The notes under the pieces are model-generated. The model saw nothing but the letters and a program-made list of their open reading frames with translations. It was not told the origin of the DNA and made no database searches. Shown here piece after piece: positions 33,792-41,954 of a stretch of DNA of 64,000 nt (position 1 is the stretch's first letter; each line of letters starts with the position of its first letter). Source of the DNA: MR-S7 sp000400995 (GTDB lineage Bacteria; Pseudomonadota; Gammaproteobacteria; Burkholderiales; Burkholderiaceae_C); assembly GCF_045291395.1 (NCBI RefSeq), contig NZ_CP152342.1:4588001-4652000 (forward strand), written 5' to 3'. A program made the translations under genes and the position numbers.

Positions 33792-35339
33792 GTGTCGTCC
33801 CCAACCGCCTCCGCCCCGGCGCACAGCCCGCCCCGCCCCATCGACGTCGCCCTGCTCGCCAGCGTCTTCGTGATCGCGGCCTGCGGGCTGCTGTACGAGC
33901 TGGCGGCGGGTGCGCTCGCGTCGTACCTGCTGGGCGACTCGGTGCTGCAGTTCTCCACCATCATCGGCACCTACCTCTTCGCCATGGGCGTGGGCTCGTG
34001 GCTGTCGCGCTACTTCGAGCGGCAGCTGCCCGCGCATTTCCTGCGCATCGAATTGCTCGTGGCGCTGGTGGGTGGAGCGCTGCCGGCGACGCTTTTCATC
34101 GCAAACGCCTACGCGCCCGGCGCCTTCCGCGTGCTGCTCTACGGCATGGTGCTGCTCGTGGGCACGCTGGTGGGGCTGGAGATTCCGCTGGTGATGCGCA
34201 TCCTCAAGCGCAACGTGCGGCTGCAGGAGCTGGTGTCGCAGGTGCTCACCTTCGACTACCTGGGCGCGCTGGCCGTGTCGCTGGCGTTCCCGCTGCTGCT
34301 GGTGCCGCAGCTCGGGCTGGTGCGCACGGGGCTGCTGTTCGGCTTCCTGAACGCGGCGGTGGCGGTGTGGGCGCTGTGGCTGTTCCGGCACGAGCTGCGG
34401 CGCCTGCGCGCCCATGCGCTGGCCTGTACGGCAGTGCTGGCGGCGCTGGCGGCGGGCCTGGCGGGCGCGGAGCACATCACCCGCTTCGCGGAGGACAAGT
34501 TCTACCAGGACCGCATCGTGATGGGCACGGCCTCGCCCTACCAGCGCATCGTGGTCACGCACGGGCGCCTGGGCCACCGCCTCTACCTCAATGGCAACCT
34601 GCAGTTCGCAGAGAGCGACGAGTACCGCTACCACGAAGCGCTGGTGCACCCCGCCATGGCCGCGCACGGCGCGCCCAGGCGCGTGGCGGTGCTGGGCGGC
34701 GGCGACGGCATGGCGGTGCGCGAGGTGCTGCGCTACCCTGCGGTGGAATCCGTCACGCTGGTGGAACTGGACCCGGCCATGACGCGCCTGTTCGGCGAGC
34801 ACCCCACGCTGCGCCGGCTCAACGGCGATGCGCTGGCCTCGCCCAAGGTCCGCGTGGTGAACCAGGACGCCTTCCAGTGGCTGCAGCAGGGCAGCGATAC
34901 CTTCGACGTGGTGATCGTGGACTTTCCGGACCCGACCAACTTCGCCATTGGCAAGCTGTTCACCAACAGCTTCTACGCGCTGCTGGACCAGCGCCTGGCG
35001 GCCAGCGGCTATGCGGTGGTCCAGACCACCTCGCCGCTGATCGCGCGCAAGAGCTTCTGGACGGTGGCGGCCACCATCGAGTCGGTGGGCCTGCAGGCGC
35101 GGCCCTACCACGCCCATGTGCCGAGCTTCGGCGAATGGGGCTTCGTCATCGCCAGCCGCCGCCCCTGGCGCATGCCGGATGCGCTGCCGCCGGGGCTGCG
35201 CTTCCTGTCGCTGGAGGCGCTGCCGCTGCTGTTCCACTTTCCCGCCGACATGGCGCGCGTGGACGCCGAGGTCAACCGCCTGTCCAACCAGGTGCTGGTG
35301 CACACCTACGAGCAGGAGTGGGGCCGCACAGGCCGCTGA
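33792..35339 (+). CDS. Membrane-anchored spermidine-synthase-like protein
   Basis: 515 residues. The first 235 hold about seven membrane helices (for example LLASVFVIAACGLLYELAAG, GDSVLQFSTIIGTYLFAMGV). The cytoplasmic C-terminal domain has the polyamine aminopropyltransferase fold: the SAM-type binding loop VAVLGGGDGMAVREVL near residue 302 and the acidic motif VVIVDFPDPTNF near 375, plus the SPYQRIVV and LYLNGNLQFAESDEYRYHE motifs that shape the active site. Members of this TM-SpeE group often sit beside DUF350, DUF4178 and SPFH genes. Start is a GTG; the gene begins 43 bp after the receptor stop. Whether it makes a polyamine or modifies something else is unknown. Confidence 0.87.
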   Translation: MSSPTASAPAHSPPRPIDVALLASVFVIAACGLLYELAAGALASYLLGDSVLQFSTIIGTYLFAMGVGSWLSRYFERQLPAHFLRIELLVALVGGALPATLFIANAYAPGAFRVLLYGMVLLVGTLVGLEIPLVMRILKRNVRLQELVSQVLTFDYLGALAVSLAFPLLLVPQLGLVRTGLLFGFLNAAVAVWALWLFRHELRRLRAHALACTAVLAALAAGLAGAEHITRFAEDKFYQDRIVMGTASPYQRIVVTHGRLGHRLYLNGNLQFAESDEYRYHEALVHPAMAAHGAPRRVAVLGGGDGMAVREVLRYPAVESVTLVELDPAMTRLFGEHPTLRRLNGDALASPKVRVVNQDAFQWLQQGSDTFDVVIVDFPDPTNFAIGKLFTNSFYALLDQRLAASGYAVVQTTSPLIARKSFWTVAATIESVGLQARPYHAHVPSFGEWGFVIASRRPWRMPDALPPGLRFLSLEALPLLFHFPADMARVDAEVNRLSNQVLVHTYEQEWGRTGR

Positions 35340-35405
35340 AACCCGGCAGCGCGGGGGGCCGCGCTCCGGCACAATGAAACACCTTTGCTTACATCCGCCC
35401 GCGAA

Positions 35406-38400
35406 ATGCTCGAGAAATTCTTCGTCGTCGGCGTGGCGCGGGACGCATATGGCGTTGCCATGCACCACGATGCCCGGCTGGTGCTCCTGTCGGTGGCGCT
35501 GGCGATCGCGTCGTCGGTGATGGCGCTGCACCTGGCGGGCCTGGCACTGCGCGCGCCGGACGCCGCGAGCCGCCGAATGGCCATCGCCTCGGGCGCGGTG
35601 GCGCTGGGCGGCGGCATCTGGGCCATGCACTTCGTGGGCATGCTGGCCTTCGACCTGTGCGCCTCGGGGCATTTCGACCTGTGGATCACGGCGCTGTCGG
35701 TGCTGCCCAGCGTGCTCGCCTCCTGGGTGGCGCTGGCGGTGCTGGCGCGCCAGCAGGTCGGCGCGCGCTCGCTGCTGCTCGGTGGCGCGCTGGTGGGCGC
35801 GGGCATCGGGCTCATGCACTACGCGGGCATGGCGGCTTCGGAGTTCGCGCCGCTCATGCGCTACGACGTGGCGGGCTTCGCGGCCTCCATCGCCTACGCG
35901 GTGGGCATGGCCACCGCGGCGCTGTGGGTGCGCTTCCGCCTGGGGCGCGTGGCCGGCTTGTCCCCGCGCGTCGCCAACATGCTGGGCGGCGTGGTCATGG
36001 GCCTGGCCATCGCGGGCATGCACTACATCAGCATGGCCGCGCTGCGCGTCGTGGGCGAGGCCGTCGGCCCGGCGGGGCAGGGCGCGCCGTCGCACTACCT
36101 GGCGCTGGCCATCGCCGTGGCGGCGCTGGCGACGGGGCTGTCCATTACCGGGGTGAACGTGCACCTGCGCTTTCGCCAGCTGCTGCGCGAGGCGCGCGCC
36201 AACGCGTCGCGGCTGAGCGCGCTGGTCGACACGGCGGTGGACGGCATCGTCATCATCGACGCGCAGGGCACCGTGCGCCTGTTCAACCACGCGGCCGAGC
36301 GGCTGTTGGGCTGGAGCGCCGGCGAAGTGATCGGCCGCAACGTGCACATGCTCATGCCCTCGCCGCACCGCGAAGCGCACGACGGCTACCTGCGCCGGCA
36401 CGTGGAGACGGGCTACTCCTCCATCATCGGCGCCGGGCGCGAGATCGAGGCGCTGCGCAAGGACGGCACGCTGCTGCCCATGCGGCTGGCCGTGGGCCGG
36501 GTGGACCAGCCGGGCGATCCGCTGTTCGTGGGCTTCCTGGTCGACCTGTCCGAGCGCAAGGCGCTGGAGCGCGAGCGCGCGCGCGGCGAGGAGCAGCTGC
36601 GCTCCCTGATGGGCAACCTGCCCGGCGTGGCCTTCCGCTGCCGCAACGAGGGCGACTGGCCCATGGTCTTCATCAGCGACGCCGTGCAGTCCCTGACCGG
36701 CTGGAGCGCCGAGGACTTTGTGCAGGAGCGCGTGTATTTCGGCCACCTCATCCACGCGGAGGATGCACTGCGCATCGCGCCCGAGGTGGAATACGCGCTG
36801 CGCATGGCCATGCCCTACCACATCGAATACCGCATCAAGACCCGCGACGGGCGCACGCGCTGGATGTCGGAGAACGGCCGGGGCGTGGCCGACGCGCAGG
36901 GCGCGATGCGCTGGATCGACGGCGTGATCCTCGACGTGACCGAGCCGAAGTCCCGCAACGCCGAGTTCGTGGGCACGGTGCAGGCCATCGACCGCTCGCA
37001 GGCGTCGGCGGAATTCGACCTGCGCGGCCACGTCATCGCGGCCAACCCCAACTTCCTCGCGCTCATGGGCTACACGCTCGACGAGGTCATCGGCCAGCCC
37101 CACGCCATGTTCTGCGCGCCCGCGTTCGCGCAGGGCGGCGAATACGGCGCCTTCTGGCAGCGGCTGGCGCAGGGCGAATTCGAGGCCGGCGAATTCGAGA
37201 GCTTCGGCAAGGACGGGCGGCCGGTGTGGATCCACGCCACCTACAACCCCATCTTCGACGCCGAGGGCCAGGTCTTCAAGGTCATCATGTTCGCCACCGA
37301 CCTGAGCGGGCGCCGCGCCATGGAACAGGATCTGCGCACCGCCAAGGAGCGCGCCGAGGCCGCCGCCGCGGCGCGCAGCACCTTCCTGGCCAACATGAGC
37401 CACGAAATCCGCACGCCCATGAACGCCATCATCGGCTTCACCGAGGCGCTGCTCGACACCCCGCTGGAAAGCACCCAGCGCCGCCACCTGGGCACCGTGC
37501 ACCACGCCGCGCGCTCCATGCTGCGGCTACTCAACGACATCCTGGACACGGCCAAGCTGGAAAAGGGTGCCGTGGAGCTGGAGATCGAAACCTTCAGCCT
37601 GCATGAGCTGTGCGACCAGATCCTGGCTTCGCTGCGCATCAGCGCCGCCAAGAAGGGCCTGGACCTGGTGCTGGACTACCCCGCGTGCGTGCCCGAGTTC
37701 TGGCGCGGCGACGCCTTCCGCATCCAGCAGATCCTGCTCAACCTCATCGGCAACGCGATCAAGTTCACGCACGAGGGCGGGGTGACGCTGCGCGTGGCCG
37801 GCGGCGACGGCGCGCTGGTGCTCGACGTGGTGGACACCGGCATCGGCATCGGCGAGGCCGGCCTGCAGCGCATCTTCGACCCCTTCTCGCAGGCCGACGC
37901 CTCCACCACCCGCCGCTACGGCGGCACCGGCCTGGGCACCACCATCGCGCGCCAGCTCGCCGAGCTGATGCAGGGAGGCATCGGCGTGCACAGCCGCGTG
38001 GGCGAGGGCAGCACCTTCAGCGTGCGCCTGCCCCTGCGCGTGGCCGAGGCGCCCGCCCACGCCGCCAGCGCGCCCGGCCGCCCGCGCCTGGCCCTGCCGC
38101 CGCTGCGCGTGCTGGCGGCCGACGACGTGCCCGCCAACCTGGAGCTGCTGCAGCTCACCCTGCAGCGCGGCGGCCACAAGGTCACGCTGGCCGAAAGCGG
38201 GCAGGAGGCCGTGCAGGCCTTCGAGAGCGAGCGCTTCGACGTGGTGCTCATGGACCTGCAGATGCCCGACATGGACGGCCTGGAGGCCACGCGCCGCATG
38301 CGCGCCTTCGAGCGCGCGCACGCGCGCACGCCCACCGCCATCGTCGCCCTCTCGGCCAGCGTGCTGGAGCAGGACCGGCGCAACGCACGCGCCGCCGGCA

Positions 38401-39092
38401 TGGACGGCTTCGCCAGCAAGCCCATCGAGCCGCTGCGCCTGACGGGCGAGATCGCGCGAGTGATCGGCCTGGCCGGCGGCGAACCCTCCGCAGCGCCCGC
38501 AGCCGCCGTGCCGGGCCTGCCCGCCATCGACTGGGAGCGCGGCGTGCGCCTGTGGACGCAGGCGCGCTACCTGCGCGAGGCCATCCAGCGCTATCTGCAG
38601 GACGGCGCCGCCACCGTGGCCGCCCTGCGCGCCGCCGTGCAGCGCACCGACGCGCGGGCCGTGGCTGCCGCGGCCCACCGCCTGCACGGTGCCGCCGCCA
38701 ACCTGGCGCTGGCCGCGCTGCAGGCGCAGGCCGCGCGGCTCGAAGCCGCCGCACGCGCGCACGAAACCGCCGCATGGCCTGCGCTGGTCGAGGCACTGGA
38801 CTGCGCGCTGGCCGGCGTGGCCGAGGCGCTGAACAGCCTGGACGCACCCGATGCCGCGCCGGCCCCCGCCGCGCCCCGCACGCTGGGCGCGCAGGAGCGC
38901 GCCGACCTGCGCGCCGCCATCGACGCGCTGGCCGACGCCCTGGCCGCGGGCGAGCTGCCGGCCGAGCCCCTGGCCGCGCTGGAGCGGCACCTGAGCGCCA
39001 CCAGCCTGGACGCTCTGCGCGAGGCGCTGGACCGCTTCGACTTCGACGACGCCGTGCAGCGCTTGCACACCCTGCGCCACCAGACCGAGTGA
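35406..39092 (+). CDS. MHYT-sensor hybrid histidine kinase (PAS, HisKA, HATPase, REC, Hpt)
   Basis: 1228-residue inner-membrane hybrid kinase. An MHYT domain (residues 15-245) carries three signature motifs, MHFVGM, MHYAGM and MHYISM, proposed to bind a metal such as copper and sense a diatomic gas. Three PAS domains follow (starting near 270, 400 and 530). The phosphoacceptor His666 is in FLANMSHEIRTPMNAI, and an HATPase domain has DTGIGI and GGTGLGTTIA. A receiver domain has Asp950 in VVLMDLQMPDMDG. A C-terminal Hpt-like domain has His1091 in AAHRLHGAAAN. ATG 35406 is preferred over a TTG 21 bases upstream. The HD-GYP regulator starts two bases downstream and is the likely output. Confidence 0.92.
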   Translation: MLEKFFVVGVARDAYGVAMHHDARLVLLSVALAIASSVMALHLAGLALRAPDAASRRMAIASGAVALGGGIWAMHFVGMLAFDLCASGHFDLWITALSVLPSVLASWVALAVLARQQVGARSLLLGGALVGAGIGLMHYAGMAASEFAPLMRYDVAGFAASIAYAVGMATAALWVRFRLGRVAGLSPRVANMLGGVVMGLAIAGMHYISMAALRVVGEAVGPAGQGAPSHYLALAIAVAALATGLSITGVNVHLRFRQLLREARANASRLSALVDTAVDGIVIIDAQGTVRLFNHAAERLLGWSAGEVIGRNVHMLMPSPHREAHDGYLRRHVETGYSSIIGAGREIEALRKDGTLLPMRLAVGRVDQPGDPLFVGFLVDLSERKALERERARGEEQLRSLMGNLPGVAFRCRNEGDWPMVFISDAVQSLTGWSAEDFVQERVYFGHLIHAEDALRIAPEVEYALRMAMPYHIEYRIKTRDGRTRWMSENGRGVADAQGAMRWIDGVILDVTEPKSRNAEFVGTVQAIDRSQASAEFDLRGHVIAANPNFLALMGYTLDEVIGQPHAMFCAPAFAQGGEYGAFWQRLAQGEFEAGEFESFGKDGRPVWIHATYNPIFDAEGQVFKVIMFATDLSGRRAMEQDLRTAKERAEAAAAARSTFLANMSHEIRTPMNAIIGFTEALLDTPLESTQRRHLGTVHHAARSMLRLLNDILDTAKLEKGAVELEIETFSLHELCDQILASLRISAAKKGLDLVLDYPACVPEFWRGDAFRIQQILLNLIGNAIKFTHEGGVTLRVAGGDGALVLDVVDTGIGIGEAGLQRIFDPFSQADASTTRRYGGTGLGTTIARQLAELMQGGIGVHSRVGEGSTFSVRLPLRVAEAPAHAASAPGRPRLALPPLRVLAADDVPANLELLQLTLQRGGHKVTLAESGQEAVQAFESERFDVVLMDLQMPDMDGLEATRRMRAFERAHARTPTAIVALSASVLEQDRRNARAAGMDGFASKPIEPLRLTGEIARVIGLAGGEPSAAPAAAVPGLPAIDWERGVRLWTQARYLREAIQRYLQDGAATVAALRAAVQRTDARAVAAAAHRLHGAAANLALAALQAQAARLEAAARAHETAAWPALVEALDCALAGVAEALNSLDAPDAAPAPAAPRTLGAQERADLRAAIDALADALAAGELPAEPLAALERHLSATSLDALREALDRFDFDDAVQRLHTLRHQTE

Positions 39093-39093
39093 C

Positions 39094-40083
39094 ATGCCCA
39101 CCCAGGACCACCGCCCCCGCCTGCTGCTCGTCGACGACGAGCCCACCAACCTGCAGGTGCTGCGCCACGTGCTGCAGGACGACTACCGCCTGCTCTTCGC
39201 CACCGACGGCGCGCGCGCCCTGCAGATCGCCCGCCAGCAGCAGCCCCAGCTCATCCTGCTCGACGTGATGATGCCCGGCATGGACGGCTACGCCCTGTGC
39301 GCCGCGCTCAAGGCCGACGGCGCCACCGCCGCCATCCCCGTGATCTTCGTCACCGCGCTCACCGACACGGCCGACGAGACGCGCGGCTTCGACGCCGGCG
39401 CCGTGGACTACATCACCAAGCCCGTCAGCGCCCCCATCGTGCGTGCGCGCGTGCGCACCCACCTGTCGCTGGTGCGCACCGAGGAGCTGCGCGCCACGCG
39501 CCTGCAGATCGTGCAGCGCCTGGGCCGCGCCGCCGAATACAAGGACAACGAAACGGGCATGCACGTCATCCGCATGAGCCACTTCGCCCAGGCGCTGGCC
39601 CTCGCCCTGGGCCATGCGCCGGAATGGGCGGAAGACCTGCTCAACGCCGCGCCCATGCACGACGTGGGCAAGATCGGCATCCCCGACGCCATCCTGCGCA
39701 AGCCCGGCAAGCTCACGCCCGAGGAATGGGACGTGATGCGCCGCCACCCCGAGATCGGTGCCGAGATCATCGGCCAGCACCCCGGCGGCGTGCTGCGCAT
39801 GGCCCACACCATCGCCCTGGCGCACCACGAGAAATGGGACGGCAGCGGCTACCCGCACGGCCTGGCGGGCGAGGCCATCCCCGTGGAGGCGCGCATCGTG
39901 GCCCTGGCCGACGTGTTCGACGCTCTCACCGCGCGCCGCCCCTACAAGGAGCCCTGGACCACCGAGGCCACCGTGGAGCACCTGCGCGCGCAGTCCGGCC
40001 GGCACTTCGACCCGGCCATGGTCGAGGTCTTCATCGCACAGTTGCCTGCGCTCGTCGCCATCAAGGAGCAATGGCCGGACTGA
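39094..40083 (+). CDS. Response regulator with HD-GYP c-di-GMP phosphodiesterase domain
   Basis: 329 residues: receiver domain with phosphoacceptor Asp57 in LILLDVMMPGMDG, then an HD-GYP domain. The HD pair is at 189-190 in PMHDVGKIGIPD. The GYP motif HHEKWDGSGYPHGL (244-257) is complete, so it should hydrolyse c-di-GMP. It is separated from the kinase stop by one base and must be cotranslated. With the MHYT hybrid kinase it forms a signalling pair that would lower c-di-GMP in response to the sensed ligand. Confidence 0.93.
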   Translation: MPTQDHRPRLLLVDDEPTNLQVLRHVLQDDYRLLFATDGARALQIARQQQPQLILLDVMMPGMDGYALCAALKADGATAAIPVIFVTALTDTADETRGFDAGAVDYITKPVSAPIVRARVRTHLSLVRTEELRATRLQIVQRLGRAAEYKDNETGMHVIRMSHFAQALALALGHAPEWAEDLLNAAPMHDVGKIGIPDAILRKPGKLTPEEWDVMRRHPEIGAEIIGQHPGGVLRMAHTIALAHHEKWDGSGYPHGLAGEAIPVEARIVALADVFDALTARRPYKEPWTTEATVEHLRAQSGRHFDPAMVEVFIAQLPALVAIKEQWPD

Positions 40084-40147
40084 CACATTTTTTTATCTAT
40101 GCAAGCCTGCTGGTCATAGAATGAACGAATCCTCACAGGGATTCACA

Positions 40148-40837
40148 ATGCGTTGCATGTACACAACAAGAACGTTTGCCATGGCGGTCCTGGCGGCAAT
40201 GCCCGCCGCAATGGCTTTCGCCCAGGTGACGGTACCCCCGGATGCGGGGCTGCACTTCCCGACAGGCAGCGTGATGGGCATGGCGTGTACCGGCCTCGAG
40301 GTCTCGGGCGCAGTCAGCCTGGAGGCCAGCCAGGTGCAGCGAGCGGCGGGCGTGCAGATCGAACCCGGCGGCACCTTGGCCGCAGGTGCTGGCACCGTCA
40401 CCGTCAGCGGCGACTGGGTCAACAACGGCACCTTCGCTGCGGGCACGGGAACCGTGATCTTCGACGATGCCTGCGCCTCCGGCCCTATTGCCCTTGCCGG
40501 TACGACAGTGTTCAACAACCTCACGCTGTCGAGCCTGAACGGGCGCAGCTTTGTCCTGCCCCAGGGCAGTCACATCACCGTCAACGGCACGCTCACGCTG
40601 CAGGGAACGCCGGCCATGCCCATCCAGCTGGCGTCCTCGGGCGGTGGCACCGCCGTGCTCAACTTGGGGCCCGGCGCTCAGGTAGTGCGCAGCAACGCCA
40701 ACGTGAACGCCAACGTACAGATAGGCGCCGCCGCCGTCGCCGTGCCAACACTCTCCGAGGCCGGCCGCGCCCTTGCAGCAGCGCTCCTGGCCTTGGCAGC
40801 GGCAGCCACCTTCAGGCGACGGCACGGTCGGGTCTGA
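40148..40837 (+). CDS. IPTL-CTERM surface-sorted protein
   Basis: 229-residue secreted protein. The signal peptide ends AAMPAAMAFAQ. The middle is a beta-rich region resembling a right-handed repeat (TLAAGAGTVTVSGDWVNNGT, FAAGTGTVIFDDACASG). The C-terminus has the tripartite IPTL-CTERM sorting signal: VPTLSEAG, a hydrophobic helix (ALAAALLALAAAATF) and RRRHGR. Such tails are recognised by a dedicated exosortase-type system, not in this window. An AGGGA ribosome binding site supports this ATG; one at 40121 is in frame but lacks it. Followed closely by the collagen-like gene. Confidence 0.78.
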   Translation: MRCMYTTRTFAMAVLAAMPAAMAFAQVTVPPDAGLHFPTGSVMGMACTGLEVSGAVSLEASQVQRAAGVQIEPGGTLAAGAGTVTVSGDWVNNGTFAAGTGTVIFDDACASGPIALAGTTVFNNLTLSSLNGRSFVLPQGSHITVNGTLTLQGTPAMPIQLASSGGGTAVLNLGPGAQVVRSNANVNANVQIGAAAVAVPTLSEAGRALAAALLALAAAATFRRRHGRV

Positions 40838-40874
40838 AAGCCAGTCATCCCAATTTACCAACCGAGCACTTTCC

Positions 40875-41921
40875 ATGACTCGCAATCCTCCCGCACCTTC
40901 CCGCCTGTTCATGGCCTTGTGTCTGGGCGTCTTGTCGCACGGCGCTATGGCGGCAGATGTGACCGTCGTGCCTCCTCCCGGCGGCGGCTTTGCGGTGCGC
41001 GACCCCGGCGACAGCGCCAACCGCCTGCGCGTTGACGGCAACGGCGTGGTCTTCATCCCCGGCCTGGGCGGCGCCACGCAGCAGGGCACGGCCACCTGCT
41101 TCGACGGCCCCAGTGGCCAGTTGGGCCCCTGCAGCGCAGGCGCGCTGGGCGTGACCGGCGCCACCGGCCCCAGCGGGGCGACCGGCCCCATCGGCCCCAC
41201 GGGGCCGCAGGGCGTGCAAGGCACCCAGGGGTTGCAGGGCACACCAGGCATCCAGGGCCCCACCGGGATGGTCGGGCCCACGGGCTTGACCGGCCCTACC
41301 GGCCCCACCGGGCCGACAGGCCCGCAGGGCGCGGGCATGCTGGCGGGCGCGGGCGCGCCGGACAACGCCACGGGCCAGGACGGCGACTTCTACTTCGACA
41401 GCAATGCCAAGTCCGTGTACGGCCCCAAGGCGTCGGGCGCGTGGCCAGGCTCCGGCGTCAGCCTGCTGGGGCCCACCGGCGCGACGGGAGACGCCGGGCC
41501 CACAGGCCCCACCGGGCCGCAAGGGGCGCAGGGCGATGCGGGTGCCGTCGGCATGCAAGGGGCGACGGGCCCCACGGGAATGACCGGACCGACCGGCCCC
41601 ACCGGGCCGACGGGACCCACGGGGCCGACCGGGCCGACGGGCCCCACCGGACCGATAGGCAGCCTGGGAACGATCACTTTCCAGAAAACGGAAACCAACA
41701 GTTCCGTTGCGTTGGAGACGGACCTGGAACTGGATGCGGTGTGCACGGGGGGCAGTAAGCTGATCAGCGGCGGCTGCTCTTCCACGAATAAATCCGCCGG
41801 CGTCTTCTGGTACGACCACTATCCGGTCAATACAACGACCTACCGGTGCGTCGCGTGGCTGGATAGCACTTTTCCCAGGACGACGGAGAAGATCGCGGCG
41901 CATGCGATCTGCGCCCAATAG
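40875..41921 (+). CDS. Secreted collagen-like protein (Gly-Pro-Thr repeats)
   Basis: 348 residues. Signal peptide (residues 1-26, ending SHGAMA), then a short N-terminal domain. Two collagen-like stretches follow, roughly residues 89-160 and 196-265, built of Gly-X-Thr and Gly-Pro-Thr/Gln triplets. A 35-residue non-collagen spacer (AGAPDNATGQDGDFYFDSNA) lies between them. The C-terminal 80-residue globular domain (TFQKTETNSSVALETDLELD, then four cysteines) may drive trimerisation. Repeats of this kind form triple helices and, in Bacillus spore proteins, carry O-linked sugars on threonine; the downstream glycosyltransferase makes that plausible. The longest GPT run (41580-41650) is a near-perfect 9-bp DNA repeat likely to vary in length. 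Confidence 0.87.
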   Translation: MTRNPPAPSRLFMALCLGVLSHGAMAADVTVVPPPGGGFAVRDPGDSANRLRVDGNGVVFIPGLGGATQQGTATCFDGPSGQLGPCSAGALGVTGATGPSGATGPIGPTGPQGVQGTQGLQGTPGIQGPTGMVGPTGLTGPTGPTGPTGPQGAGMLAGAGAPDNATGQDGDFYFDSNAKSVYGPKASGAWPGSGVSLLGPTGATGDAGPTGPTGPQGAQGDAGAVGMQGATGPTGMTGPTGPTGPTGPTGPTGPTGPTGPIGSLGTITFQKTETNSSVALETDLELDAVCTGGSKLISGGCSSTNKSAGVFWYDHYPVNTTTYRCVAWLDSTFPRTTEKIAAHAICAQ

Positions 41922-41954
41922 GCCCGCTTTCAGCAGCGCCGCCGCGCCGCCAGC

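Noticed and set aside
33645..37505. Very long minus-strand open frame (about 1286 codons) across spermidine-synthase-like and kinase genes
   Set aside because: It is antisense to two well-supported genes, its translation is low-complexity His/Ala/Arg/Gly text without domains, and it reflects the absence of stops in GC-rich DNA.
41200..41660. Short-period DNA repeats that could suggest a CRISPR-like array
   Set aside because: The repeats are contiguous 9-bp coding triplets for Gly-X-Y with no unique spacers.
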